Of a DNA stretch of 64,000 nt, positions 43,808 to 53,118 are shown piece by piece. Each line of letters opens with the position of its first letter. Position 1 is the first letter of the stretch. The notes under the pieces are model-generated. The model was not told the origin of the DNA. It searched no databases and saw only the letters and a list, made by a program, of their open reading frames with translations. The DNA comes from Lachnospiraceae bacterium (GTDB lineage: Bacteria; Bacillota; Clostridia; Lachnospirales; Lachnospiraceae), in assembly GCA_017450065.1 (NCBI GenBank), contig JAFSYI010000083.1, positions 142,562 through 206,561 of the forward strand, written 5' to 3'. The position numbers and the translations under genes were made by a program.

Positions 43808-45226
43808 ATGGCTCAATTGTGGGGCGGAAGATTTGAAAAGGAAACAGATGAGCTTGTATATGCTTTTAATGCGTCCATATCCTTTGACAAAAAGCTTTAT
43901 AAGCAGGATATAGCCGGAAGCAAGGTACATGCAAGGATGCTTGCGAAACAGGGTATAATAACCGCTGAGGACGAGAAGGCGATACAGCTGGGTCTTGACT
44001 CAATCCTTGATGATATCGAGTACGGAAATATAGAGATAACCGATGAATATGAGGATATACACAGCTTCGTAGAGGCCAATCTTACCGAAAGAATAGGTGA
44101 GGCAGGTAAAAAACTGCATACCGGCAGGAGCAGGAACGATCAGGTTGCCCTTGACATGAGGATGTATACAAGGGATAAGGTCCTTGAAACAAGAGGGCTT
44201 ATCATACAGCTTCTCGGTACTCTTGACGATCTGATGGAGAAGCATATAGAAACATATATGCCGGGATTTACACATCTGCAGAAAGCACAGCCGGTAACTC
44301 TGGCGCATCATCTCGGAGCCTATTTTGAGATGTTTAAGAGGGATTATCAGCGCCTCTATGATATATTTGACAGAATGAATTTCTGTCCTCTCGGAGCAGG
44401 CGCGCTTGCAGGCACCACCTATCCTCTGGACAGGAAATATACGGCCAAGGCGCTTGGTTTCTACGGACCTACATTAAACAGCATGGATTCGGTATCGGAC
44501 AGGGATTATCTTATAGAATACCTGGCTGCCGCTTCAACAATAATGATGCATCTCAGCAGGTTCTGTGAAGAGATCATCATATGGAACAGTAATGAATACC
44601 GCTATATTGAAATAGATGATGCGTTTTCGACCGGAAGCAGCATAATGCCGCAGAAAAAAAATCCGGATATAGCTGAACTTATAAGAGGAAAGACAGGCAG
44701 GGTATACGGAGCCTTAATGTCGCTCCTTACCACCATGAAAGGAATTCCGCTTGCATATAATAAAGATATGCAGGAGGATAAGGAGCTTGTATTTGATGCA
44801 ATGGATACCGTAAACGGGTGTCTTGTGTTATTTAACGGCATGATAAAGTCGATAAAGTTCAATAAGGATATTATGGCTGCGAGCGCCATGAACGGCTTCA
44901 CCAATGCCACCGATGCCGCTGATTATCTTGTCGGAAGAGGAGTGCCGTTCAGGGACGCGCACGGTATCATAGGGAGGCTGGTACTTTACTGTATCGATAA
45001 GAAATGTTCTCTTGATGAACTGTCGCTTGATGAACTGAGAGAGATATCCCCGAAGTTTGATGAGGGCGTTTATGATGCGATAAGTCTTAAAACCTGTGTC
45101 AAGAGAAGGCTGACGATGGGAGCCCCGGGACGCAGGGCAATGGAGGAAGAGATCCTTTCATGCCGGGAATTCTTAAAGAAGGCAAAGGAAGCCGAGAATG
45201 AGATAAACAGCTTTTTCAATGAATAA
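43808..45226 (+). CDS. argH: Argininosuccinate lyase
   Basis: A 472-residue enzyme that splits argininosuccinate into arginine and fumarate, the last step of arginine synthesis. The start MAQLWGGRFEKETDELVYAF and the superfamily signature TGSSIMPQKKNPDIAELI are clear, as are HTGRSRNDQVALDMRMYTRD and GFTHLQKAQPVTLAHH. Length is typical. No other arginine genes are in the window. The 130 bases upstream hold a perfect palindrome. The asd gene follows 49 bases later with its own AGGAG site. Confidence 0.97.
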   Translation: MAQLWGGRFEKETDELVYAFNASISFDKKLYKQDIAGSKVHARMLAKQGIITAEDEKAIQLGLDSILDDIEYGNIEITDEYEDIHSFVEANLTERIGEAGKKLHTGRSRNDQVALDMRMYTRDKVLETRGLIIQLLGTLDDLMEKHIETYMPGFTHLQKAQPVTLAHHLGAYFEMFKRDYQRLYDIFDRMNFCPLGAGALAGTTYPLDRKYTAKALGFYGPTLNSMDSVSDRDYLIEYLAAASTIMMHLSRFCEEIIIWNSNEYRYIEIDDAFSTGSSIMPQKKNPDIAELIRGKTGRVYGALMSLLTTMKGIPLAYNKDMQEDKELVFDAMDTVNGCLVLFNGMIKSIKFNKDIMAASAMNGFTNATDAADYLVGRGVPFRDAHGIIGRLVLYCIDKKCSLDELSLDELREISPKFDEGVYDAISLKTCVKRRLTMGAPGRRAMEEEILSCREFLKKAKEAENEINSFFNE

Positions 45227-45275
45227 TGTAAGCATTGATCTGCGACTATTATATAGTGAAAGTGAGGAGATTATT

Positions 45276-46361
45276 ATGAGTGAGAAATTAAAGGTGGGAA
45301 TACTTGGCGGAACGGGAATGGTAGGACAGAGATTCATATCTCTTCTTGAGGATCATCCCTGGTTTGAGGTTGTTACCATAGCAGCCAGTGCCAGGAGTGC
45401 GGGCAAGAGATATGAAGATGCGGTAGGTGACAGGTGGAAGATGACCACGCCCATGCCGGAGGCTGTTAAGGATATTGTTGTAATGAATGTCAGCGAGGTT
45501 GAGAAGGTTGCTTCAACCGTTGATTTTGTATTCAGTGCCGTGGATATGACCAAGGATGAGATCAGGGCGATCGAGGAGGAATATGCCAGGACCGAGACTC
45601 CCGTTGTTTCAAATAACAGCGCACACAGATGGACCCCCGATGTTCCGATGATCATACCTGAGATCAATCCCGAACATGTTGAGGTTATTGAAGCCCAGAA
45701 AAAGAGGCTTGGAACGACCAGAGGCTTTATTGCTGTTAAGCCTAACTGCTCGATCCAGAGTTATGCTCCGGTACTTGCTGCCTGGAAGGAATTCGAACCC
45801 ACTGAGGTTGTGGCTACGACATATCAGGCTATTTCGGGTGCAGGCAAGACCTTTAAGGACTGGCCTGAAATGGAAGGCAACATCATTCCTTATATCGGAG
45901 GAGAGGAAGAAAAGAGTGAGCAGGAGCCTTTAAGAATCCTCGGTAAAGTTGTTGACGGTAAGATCGAGAAGGCTTCTTCGCCCCTTATAACGACTCAGTG
46001 TATAAGAGTTCCCGTATTAAACGGACATACCGCAGCTGTATTTGTAAGGTTTAACAAAAAGCCTTCCAGGGAACAGCTCATCGGGAAGATGGTAAGCTTC
46101 TCGGGCGAGCCTCAGAAGCTGGGGCTTCCGAGCGCCCCCAAGCAGTTTATACAGTACCTTGAGGATGACAATCGTCCTCAGGTTACCATGGATGTTGATT
46201 ATGAGAGAGGAATGGGTATATCCATAGGACGTCTTCGTGAAGATACGCTGTTTGATTATAAATTCGTGGGACTTTCACATAACACCGTAAGAGGTGCTGC
46301 AGGCGGTGCGGTACTGTGCGCCGAACTGTTAAAGGCCAAAGGATATATTCAGGCGAAATAA
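45276..46361 (+). CDS. asd: Aspartate-semialdehyde dehydrogenase
   Basis: A 361-residue enzyme that reduces aspartyl phosphate to aspartate semialdehyde for lysine, threonine and methionine synthesis. The Rossmann start is KVGILGGTGMVGQRFISLLE and the catalytic Cys is in AVKPNCSIQSYAPVL. TTYQAISGAGKTFKDWPEME and the long insertions show the archaeal/fungal-type subfamily rather than the E. coli type. ATG 45276 is chosen because GAGGAG is 7 bases upstream; an earlier in-frame ATG at 45219 lies inside argH and adds 19 unlikely residues. With metY and metH it points to local methionine synthesis. Confidence 0.95.
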   Translation: MSEKLKVGILGGTGMVGQRFISLLEDHPWFEVVTIAASARSAGKRYEDAVGDRWKMTTPMPEAVKDIVVMNVSEVEKVASTVDFVFSAVDMTKDEIRAIEEEYARTETPVVSNNSAHRWTPDVPMIIPEINPEHVEVIEAQKKRLGTTRGFIAVKPNCSIQSYAPVLAAWKEFEPTEVVATTYQAISGAGKTFKDWPEMEGNIIPYIGGEEEKSEQEPLRILGKVVDGKIEKASSPLITTQCIRVPVLNGHTAAVFVRFNKKPSREQLIGKMVSFSGEPQKLGLPSAPKQFIQYLEDDNRPQVTMDVDYERGMGISIGRLREDTLFDYKFVGLSHNTVRGAAGGAVLCAELLKAKGYIQAK

Positions 46362-46393
46362 GTCACTCATTTATATGTTAGGCGGGTGTTACA

Positions 46394-47773
46394 ATGGCAT
46401 TTAAGCGTATTTCCGAGCTTAAGACATTACATAATTATTATAACAGAAATGACAATCAGATAGTCGTCCTGTACGGAAGCAGATATAGCGGAAAGCATTC
46501 ACTGTTAAGAGAGTTCCTTAAAGGAAAGCAGTTCTATTATTATGCCGCAAGAGCGTGTTCGGATCAGGAACAGCTTAAACAGTGGTATGATGAACTTAAG
46601 GATGCTCTGCCCAGGAATGCACAGATAAAAGAGGGATATTCGGGGATCATTTCAACCATGACTGCCCAGAAGACTGAGGCCGGGAAGAGAATAATCGTCA
46701 TTGATGAATTCCAGAATATTATAAAGGGCGGAAACGAGTTTATGGAGGCCGTTGTACAGGGAGCTCACAGCAGGCTTAATCAGGTACAGAGTCCCGTAAT
46801 GTTTCTGCTCTGTTCATCATCAGTATACTGGGTCGAGAACCAGATGGTTGACAGACTGAAGGAACTGGCCTTTGAGATATCCGGGCTGCTTAGGCTTAAC
46901 AGCCTTAAGTTTCTTGATTTTACGAAATATTTCAAGAATTACGATATGGAGGCAAGCGTTGAAGCCTACTCCGTGATAGGCGGAAATCCGATGCTCTGGG
47001 AGCTTTGGGACGACCAGAAAACGGTTGCCGAGAATATATGCAGGCTTGCGCTTAAGGAAGGCGGTCCTTTATATGAATACGGGAACAATATCCTTCCGTC
47101 GGAGCTAAGAGAACCTGTAGTATATAATACGATACTTTCGGCACTTGCCCAGGGTAAGAACAAGCTTAACGATATATACAAATATACCGGATTTTCGCGG
47201 GCAAAGATTTCGGTTTATCTAAAGAACCTGATAGAGCTTGAGATGGTCGCGAAGATTGACTCGGTGAATACGGCAGGACATGAGAATGTTCAGAAGGGAA
47301 TTTATCGGATAGTGAATCCCTATGCGAGGTTTTGGTATAAGTATATTTTCAAGAATTATTCAAGACTCGTGTTTACGCCTCCCGAGAAGTTCTTCAACCG
47401 TTATATAGCTCCGACCTTTAAAGCATATACTGCTTACTGTTTTACGGACGTCTGTGCCGAATATCTTGATATCCTTAACCAGATGGATAAGCTGAGCTTC
47501 AGGTATAACCAGCGTGGGGTATGGGTCGGCAAGGTTGGGACCATTGATACGGTGGCCACTGATGACAACGGAAACACGCTTGTTGCATTATGCAACTGGG
47601 AAAATCCTCTGATGAAATACGAGGATTATGAGTGGCTGATGTTCTGCATCAAGCAGGCAAAGCTTAACGTTGATTCGATATACCTGTTTTCGGCGGGTGA
47701 CTTCGATCTGGAGCTTAAGCAGGAAGCGATGATAAAGGATAATATCAGGCTGATAGACGGCTCACAGCTCTGA
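46394..47773 (+). CDS. Archaeal-type STAND ATPase with degenerate DUF234-like C-terminus
   Basis: A 459-residue cytoplasmic protein. The P-loop is GSRYSGKHS (residues 28-36; His in place of the usual Thr/Ser after Lys, with Ser next) and Walker B is RIIVIDEFQNI (Asp104, Glu105). A helix-turn-helix-like region follows (LNDIYKYTGFSRAKISVYLK near 258-277) and then RIVNPYARFWYKYIF, the usual start of DUF234. DUF234 carries a PD-(D/E)xK-like fold; here the EID is TID and the ECKW-type motif reads ALCNW, so nuclease activity is probably lost. The role is unknown. It lies 25 bases before topB, without toxin-like neighbours. Confidence 0.85.
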   Translation: MAFKRISELKTLHNYYNRNDNQIVVLYGSRYSGKHSLLREFLKGKQFYYYAARACSDQEQLKQWYDELKDALPRNAQIKEGYSGIISTMTAQKTEAGKRIIVIDEFQNIIKGGNEFMEAVVQGAHSRLNQVQSPVMFLLCSSSVYWVENQMVDRLKELAFEISGLLRLNSLKFLDFTKYFKNYDMEASVEAYSVIGGNPMLWELWDDQKTVAENICRLALKEGGPLYEYGNNILPSELREPVVYNTILSALAQGKNKLNDIYKYTGFSRAKISVYLKNLIELEMVAKIDSVNTAGHENVQKGIYRIVNPYARFWYKYIFKNYSRLVFTPPEKFFNRYIAPTFKAYTAYCFTDVCAEYLDILNQMDKLSFRYNQRGVWVGKVGTIDTVATDDNGNTLVALCNWENPLMKYEDYEWLMFCIKQAKLNVDSIYLFSAGDFDLELKQEAMIKDNIRLIDGSQL

Positions 47774-47798
47774 TGGATGACATAGAGGTAGCTTGTAT

Positions 47799-50414
47799 TT
47801 GGGAAAGAAACTGATAATAACCGAGAAACCCTCCGTTGCACGTGATTTTGCAAGAGTTCTTAATGTAAAGGGCAACAGAGACGGGTATATTGAAAATGAT
47901 GAATATGTTATCTCCTGGTGCGTAGGTCATCTTGTCGGCATGCTGTATCCGGAGGATTATGACATAAAATACAAAAACTGGAGGCTCGAGGATCTTCCTT
48001 TTCTGCCTAAAGACTATAAATACGGGGTTCTTAAACCGGTAGCCAAACAGTACGGAATAGTAAACGGCCTTCTCCACAGGGAGGATGTCGATACGGTGTA
48101 CTGGGCCGGCGACTCTGGAAAGGAAGGGCAGACGATCGAAGAGAATATACGTAACTACGGCGGAGTCAGAGACGGAATGAAAGAGCTTCGTGTCTGGATC
48201 GACTCACAGACGGATGATGAGATATTACGCGGTATCCGGGAAGCTAAGTCTATGAGTGAGTACGATAATCTCGGTAAGTCCGGAATAATGCGTACAATAG
48301 AGGATTATGCCCTTGGTATTAATTTTTCAAGAGTATTGTCACTTAAGTACGGAAGGATGATAAATGATGCCGCAGCCACGAAAAAATATGCCGCGATTGC
48401 CGTAGGAAGAGTCATGACCTGTGTACTCGGCATGGTAGTGAACAGGGAGCGTGAAATAAGGAATTTCACGGAGACTCCTTTTTTTCGTGTGACAGGCAAT
48501 CTGACAGAGGAGAAGATAGCAGCCGAATGGAAGGCGGCCCAGGGTTCGAAATACCATAACAGCCCTCTTTTATATAAAGAGAACGGGTTTAAGAAGCGTG
48601 AGGATGCCGAAAAGCTTATAGAAGAGCTTGACGGGAAACAGGCAGCTGTAGAATCTGTGGAGAGATCCACCTCAAAGAAGAAGCCGCCTCTTCTGTTTAA
48701 TATAACGGAGCTGTCTGCCGAATGTGCCAAACGCTTTAAGATAACCCCCAATTCAACGCTTCAGATAGCACAGGATCTGTACGAACAGAAGTTTACAACA
48801 TATCCCAGAACCGATGCCCGTGTATTAACGACAGCAGTTGCAAAGGAAATATATAAGAATCTTAACGGACTTAAGTCATATGAGCCTACAGTAAAGTTCA
48901 CGGAAAAGATATTGAACGGGAAGCTGTATGCAGGCCTTGAGAAAACGCAGTATGTTAAAGATGCGGATGTGACCGATCATTATGCGATCATTCCGACCGG
49001 ACAGACAAGGAATCTCTCGGGATTATCGGATCTGCACAGGAAGGTCTATGATCTTATTGTGCGCAGATTCTTAAGTATTTTCTATCCGCCCGCAGAATAT
49101 GTTTCGGTAAAGCTGACCGTATCCGTTGAAAAGGAGAAGCTGTTTTCGACTGCCAAGATACTTTCAAAAAAAGGTTATATGGAGATAGCAGGCGTTACGA
49201 AACAGAAGGATGATGAAGAAAACGAGCTTAGCGAGGATGGAAAGAAGAAGGTCCTTGCATGGATAGAGAAGCTTAAGAAGGGCGATATGCTTGATGTTGT
49301 TTCCTATGAGATCAAGGAAGGAAAGACTTCACCGCCCAAACGATATACTGCCGGAACCATGATGCTCGCAATGGAAAACGCAGGTAATCTTATTGAAGAT
49401 GAGGAACTGAGAGAACAGATAAAAAAGACCGGCATAGGAACTTCTGCAACCAGAGGCCAGATCATTAAAAAGCTGGTGGATATAACATATATCAATGAAA
49501 ATAAGAAGAGCCTTATCCTTACGCCTTCTAATCTCGGGGAAATGGTATTCGAGGTTGTAGATATGAATGTTCCGACGCTTCTGAACCCTGAAATGACAGC
49601 CAACTGGGAAAAAGGGCTTGAGGGAATAATAAACGGAACCGTGGATGCATCCGATTACCGGAGCAAGCTCGAGGATTATATAAGACGTGAAACCGACAGA
49701 ATGATAGCGGGTGATATGATAACAGCACTCGCAGGCAGGATAAATCCGTTTACGGGAAAAGGAAGCAAGGGAGCAGCCACGAGGAAGCCACTGGGGCTTA
49801 AGTGCCCCAAATGCGGTGGAGAGTTAACGACAACGTCCTTTGGATACGGATGCAGCAATTACTGGAACAAAGATAGTAAATGTGATTTCTCCGTTGGCAA
49901 AATAGCTGGTGTAATTATAAGCGAAGATGACTTTGCCGATCTTATAAATAACGGGAAGACCAAAGTGATTGACGGCTTCGTGAGCTCAAAAAAGAAGAAA
50001 TTCAGTGCAGCGCTTAAGCTGGTAAGGGAAGATGACGGTAAGTACAGGACTGTTTTTGACTTTGATAATTCAGGGAGTAATAAAGTAACACCGGATATGC
50101 AAACGATTGACGGACTGCTTTGCCCTGTATGCTCGGGAAAGCTTCTTAAGAATCCGGCAGGAGACTGTATATGCGAGAACCACGGAAGGATTTCGGGCGG
50201 CAGCTGCAGGTTCATGGTTGGTACCATTCTCGGACACAGAGTTACCGAGGAGGAGCTGAGAGAACTTGTCTCCAACGGAATCACGGGTGTTATAAAAGGA
50301 TTCATCAGTAAGAAGGGTAAACCTTTTGATGCAAGGCTTAAGCTGGACAGAGACGAAAAAGGTAGCATAACGGGGATGTCTTTTGATTTTGACAGGTCCG
50401 AAGCAAAAAATTAA
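47799..50414 (+). CDS. topB: DNA topoisomerase III (type IA)
   Basis: An 871-residue type IA topoisomerase that passes single strands and resolves linked DNA. The TOPRIM domain starts KLIITEKPSVARDFARVLN; the catalytic Tyr is in FTTYPRTDARVLTT. The TOPRIM metal motif, usually D-x-(D/G)-R-E-G-E, reads DSGKEGQ, with Lys for Arg and Gln for the last Glu. At the C-terminus are two zinc-ribbon repeats: CPKCGG...CSNY, then CPVCSG...CENHG, each followed by a TopB C-terminal segment (ISEDDFADLINNG; VTEEELRELVSNG). The start TTG 47799 is chosen since GAGGTA is 8 bases upstream and yields MGKKLIITEKPS. Confidence 0.94.
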   Translation: MGKKLIITEKPSVARDFARVLNVKGNRDGYIENDEYVISWCVGHLVGMLYPEDYDIKYKNWRLEDLPFLPKDYKYGVLKPVAKQYGIVNGLLHREDVDTVYWAGDSGKEGQTIEENIRNYGGVRDGMKELRVWIDSQTDDEILRGIREAKSMSEYDNLGKSGIMRTIEDYALGINFSRVLSLKYGRMINDAAATKKYAAIAVGRVMTCVLGMVVNREREIRNFTETPFFRVTGNLTEEKIAAEWKAAQGSKYHNSPLLYKENGFKKREDAEKLIEELDGKQAAVESVERSTSKKKPPLLFNITELSAECAKRFKITPNSTLQIAQDLYEQKFTTYPRTDARVLTTAVAKEIYKNLNGLKSYEPTVKFTEKILNGKLYAGLEKTQYVKDADVTDHYAIIPTGQTRNLSGLSDLHRKVYDLIVRRFLSIFYPPAEYVSVKLTVSVEKEKLFSTAKILSKKGYMEIAGVTKQKDDEENELSEDGKKKVLAWIEKLKKGDMLDVVSYEIKEGKTSPPKRYTAGTMMLAMENAGNLIEDEELREQIKKTGIGTSATRGQIIKKLVDITYINENKKSLILTPSNLGEMVFEVVDMNVPTLLNPEMTANWEKGLEGIINGTVDASDYRSKLEDYIRRETDRMIAGDMITALAGRINPFTGKGSKGAATRKPLGLKCPKCGGELTTTSFGYGCSNYWNKDSKCDFSVGKIAGVIISEDDFADLINNGKTKVIDGFVSSKKKKFSAALKLVREDDGKYRTVFDFDNSGSNKVTPDMQTIDGLLCPVCSGKLLKNPAGDCICENHGRISGGSCRFMVGTILGHRVTEEELRELVSNGITGVIKGFISKKGKPFDARLKLDRDEKGSITGMSFDFDRSEAKN

Positions 50415-50489
50415 ACAATTTTTCAATCAATAGAATACAACGGGCAGATTTTATGATAAAATAATATTTACTTAGGCTTGGGATTACGA

Positions 50490-53018
50490 ATGACACTTGA
50501 AGAATTCAGACAATTAAGCAGGGACATAATATATCTTGACGGTGCGACGGGTACGAACCTGATGAAAAGGGGAATGCCCAGGGGTGTGTGTCCCGAGACC
50601 TGGATACTTGAAAACAGGGAAATAATGACAGGGCTTCAGCTTGAATACTTTGAAGCGGGCACCAATATTGTATTGGCGCCTACTTTTACTGCGAACAGGC
50701 TAAAGCTCATGGAATACGGGCTTGAGGACAGGATCGGAGAGATCAACCGTGAACTGGTCGGCGTTTCGAAAGAGGCAAGGGACCGTTTCCTTATTAGCAA
50801 TCCTTCGGCGAAAGCCTATGTGGCTGCTGATCTTACAATGACGGGCAGGCAGCTTAAGCCGATGGGCACGCTTGATTTCGAAGAGCTTGTGGATATATAC
50901 AAGGAACAGCTTAAATATATTACGGAAGCAGGCGTTGATGTGATCACAGTGGAGACTATGACTTCACTTCAGGAGACAAGGGCTGCTCTGATAGCGGCAA
51001 GAGAAACCTGCGATCTGCCTGTTCTCTGTTCGCTTACTTTTGAAGAAAACGGAAGGACTCTTTTCGGAACAGACGGTGTAACCGCAGTGTCTGTCCTTGA
51101 GAGCCTGGGAGCTTCTGCCGTGGGAGCCAACTGCTCTACCGGACCCGACAGGATGACAGAGGTGATAAAAGCAATGTCCGGACTTGCAGATATTCCGATA
51201 ATTGCCAAGCCCAATGCAGGTATGCCTGCGCTTGACAACGAAGGGAATACTGTTTACAACGTCGGCCCGGATGAATTTGCGGATCAGATGCTTCAGCTGG
51301 TTGAGAGCGGAGCCTCAATAATCGGCGGCTGCTGCGGTACGACGCCGGATCATATAAGAGCTTTACGTAAGATCACGGGGGCTTTAAAACCGGTTCCTCA
51401 TAAAAGAGAAGAGAATGTAAGGTTCCTGTCATCAGAGAAAAGTACCGTATGCTTTGATACGGGATCAAAGTTCATGATTGTGGGTGAGCGGATCAATCCC
51501 ACGGGTAAGAAGAAGCTGCAGGAAGAACTGCGCAGCGGTTCTTTTGATATGGTGCATGATTTTGCACTCTCACAGGAGGAGAACGGAGCTTCACTGCTTG
51601 ATATAAATGTCGGGATGAGCGGGATCAATGAGCTTGAGACCATGCTTACGGCAATAGAAGAGGTTACGACGCATGTTTCGCTTCCTCTGGTAATAGATTC
51701 GAGTCACACCGATGTGATCGAACAGGCGCTTCGCAGATATCCCGGAAGAGCGCTTATAAATTCGATCTCTTATGAAAAGGTTAAGTTCGATGGCCTTCTT
51801 CCGATCGCGAAGAAATACGGGGCAATGTTCATTCTGCTTCCGCTGTCGGATGATGGGCTTCCGAAATCACTTGAAGAAAAGAAACAGATAATAGATAAAA
51901 TACTGAAAAGAGCGGATGAACTTGGCATTTCACGTAACGATATAATCGTAGACGGTCTTGTGGCGACGGTAGGAGCAAATAAGAAGGCTGCGCTTGAGAC
52001 TCTTGAAACAATAAGGTACTGCAGGGAGGAACTTTCACTCCCCACCATAGTGGGACTGTCAAATATTTCATTCGGACTGCCCGAGAGAGCCAATGTTAAC
52101 TCGGCCTTTCTCAATCTTGCAATACAGAACGGTCTTACGATGGCCATATCCAATCCGTCGCAACATCAGCTTGTTGCGGGTGCGCTTGCCACAGACATGC
52201 TCCTTAACAAGGAAGGCGCGGATTTAAGATATATCGAATACATCAACTTTCTGAAAGAAAAGTATCCGGATATGGCAGCCATGGGTACTATTGCGTTAAA
52301 GACTGACAGTGCGCAGGTTGGTCCGGGAAATAAAGCTACGGACAGAAACAGTTCTTCCGAAAAAGACGGAACCGGTACAAAACAGAAAGAGGATGCCGTA
52401 AAAAAAGCTGTTATCACAGGAAACAGGAACGGGATAACGGATCATGTAAAGGAAGAACTTGACAGAGGCAGAAAGGCCCAGAGCATATTGGATGACAGCC
52501 TTCTGCCGGGAATAAACGAGGTTGGAGCGCTGTTTGAGTCGGGGAGATATTTTCTGCCCCAGCTTATTGCAAGCGCTGAAGCGATGCGGACAGCGATCGA
52601 TTATATGGAGCCTTATCTTAAAAATGACGGGGAGAAAGAAGAAAAGGCCAGAATAGTTATAGCAACAGTAAAGGGTGACATCCATGATATAGGCAAGAAT
52701 CTTGTTGCGCTGATGCTTAAGAATTACGGCTTCAGGGTTTATGATCTTGGGAAGGATGTCTCAAGGGAAGAGATAATAGCAAAGGCAAGGGAAGTAGATG
52801 CCGACATAATAGCTTTATCGGCGCTGATGACTACAACCATGCAGGAAATGAGAGAAGTCATCAGGTGCGCGAGAAAGGAAGGACTCAGGGCGAGAGTAAT
52901 GATAGGGGGAGCGGTAATAACTCAGGATTATGCGGATGAGATCAATGCGGAAGGGTACAGCCGGGACGCGCAGGAAGCGGTCAAGCTAGCTGAAAGGCTC
53001 ATCAGGGTATACAGCTGA
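50490..53018 (+). CDS. metH: Cobalamin-dependent methionine synthase without the reactivation domain
   Basis: An 842-residue modular enzyme that moves a methyl group from methyl-tetrahydrofolate via cobalamin to homocysteine. Domain 1 (1-310) is the zinc homocysteine domain, with LDGATGTNLMKRGMPRG, GANCSTGP and GGCCGTTPDH. Domain 2 (330-600) binds folate (FMIVGERINPTGKKKLQEEL, DINVG). A hydrophilic linker of about 35 residues precedes the cap and the B12 domain with VKGDIHDIGKNLVALMLKNY (DxHxxG). The C-terminal SAM-binding activation domain of E. coli MetH is missing, as in many Clostridia where it is a separate protein. ATG 50490 is preferred to the TTG at 50478. Confidence 0.93.
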   Translation: MTLEEFRQLSRDIIYLDGATGTNLMKRGMPRGVCPETWILENREIMTGLQLEYFEAGTNIVLAPTFTANRLKLMEYGLEDRIGEINRELVGVSKEARDRFLISNPSAKAYVAADLTMTGRQLKPMGTLDFEELVDIYKEQLKYITEAGVDVITVETMTSLQETRAALIAARETCDLPVLCSLTFEENGRTLFGTDGVTAVSVLESLGASAVGANCSTGPDRMTEVIKAMSGLADIPIIAKPNAGMPALDNEGNTVYNVGPDEFADQMLQLVESGASIIGGCCGTTPDHIRALRKITGALKPVPHKREENVRFLSSEKSTVCFDTGSKFMIVGERINPTGKKKLQEELRSGSFDMVHDFALSQEENGASLLDINVGMSGINELETMLTAIEEVTTHVSLPLVIDSSHTDVIEQALRRYPGRALINSISYEKVKFDGLLPIAKKYGAMFILLPLSDDGLPKSLEEKKQIIDKILKRADELGISRNDIIVDGLVATVGANKKAALETLETIRYCREELSLPTIVGLSNISFGLPERANVNSAFLNLAIQNGLTMAISNPSQHQLVAGALATDMLLNKEGADLRYIEYINFLKEKYPDMAAMGTIALKTDSAQVGPGNKATDRNSSSEKDGTGTKQKEDAVKKAVITGNRNGITDHVKEELDRGRKAQSILDDSLLPGINEVGALFESGRYFLPQLIASAEAMRTAIDYMEPYLKNDGEKEEKARIVIATVKGDIHDIGKNLVALMLKNYGFRVYDLGKDVSREEIIAKAREVDADIIALSALMTTTMQEMREVIRCARKEGLRARVMIGGAVITQDYADEINAEGYSRDAQEAVKLAERLIRVYS

Positions 53019-53118
53019 GGTCTGATAAAGGAATTATTTCCTGCTGCTTTAGTTAAATAACCGTTGCGGAACAGGTAACGCAAGGGTGTTTAAGATAAAA
53101 AAATAAAGGAGAAGGGTT

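Noticed and set aside
47769-47798. TTG 47793 as topB start
   Set aside because: It lies 2 bases from the ribosome binding site; TTG 47799 has an 8-base spacing and the usual N-terminus.
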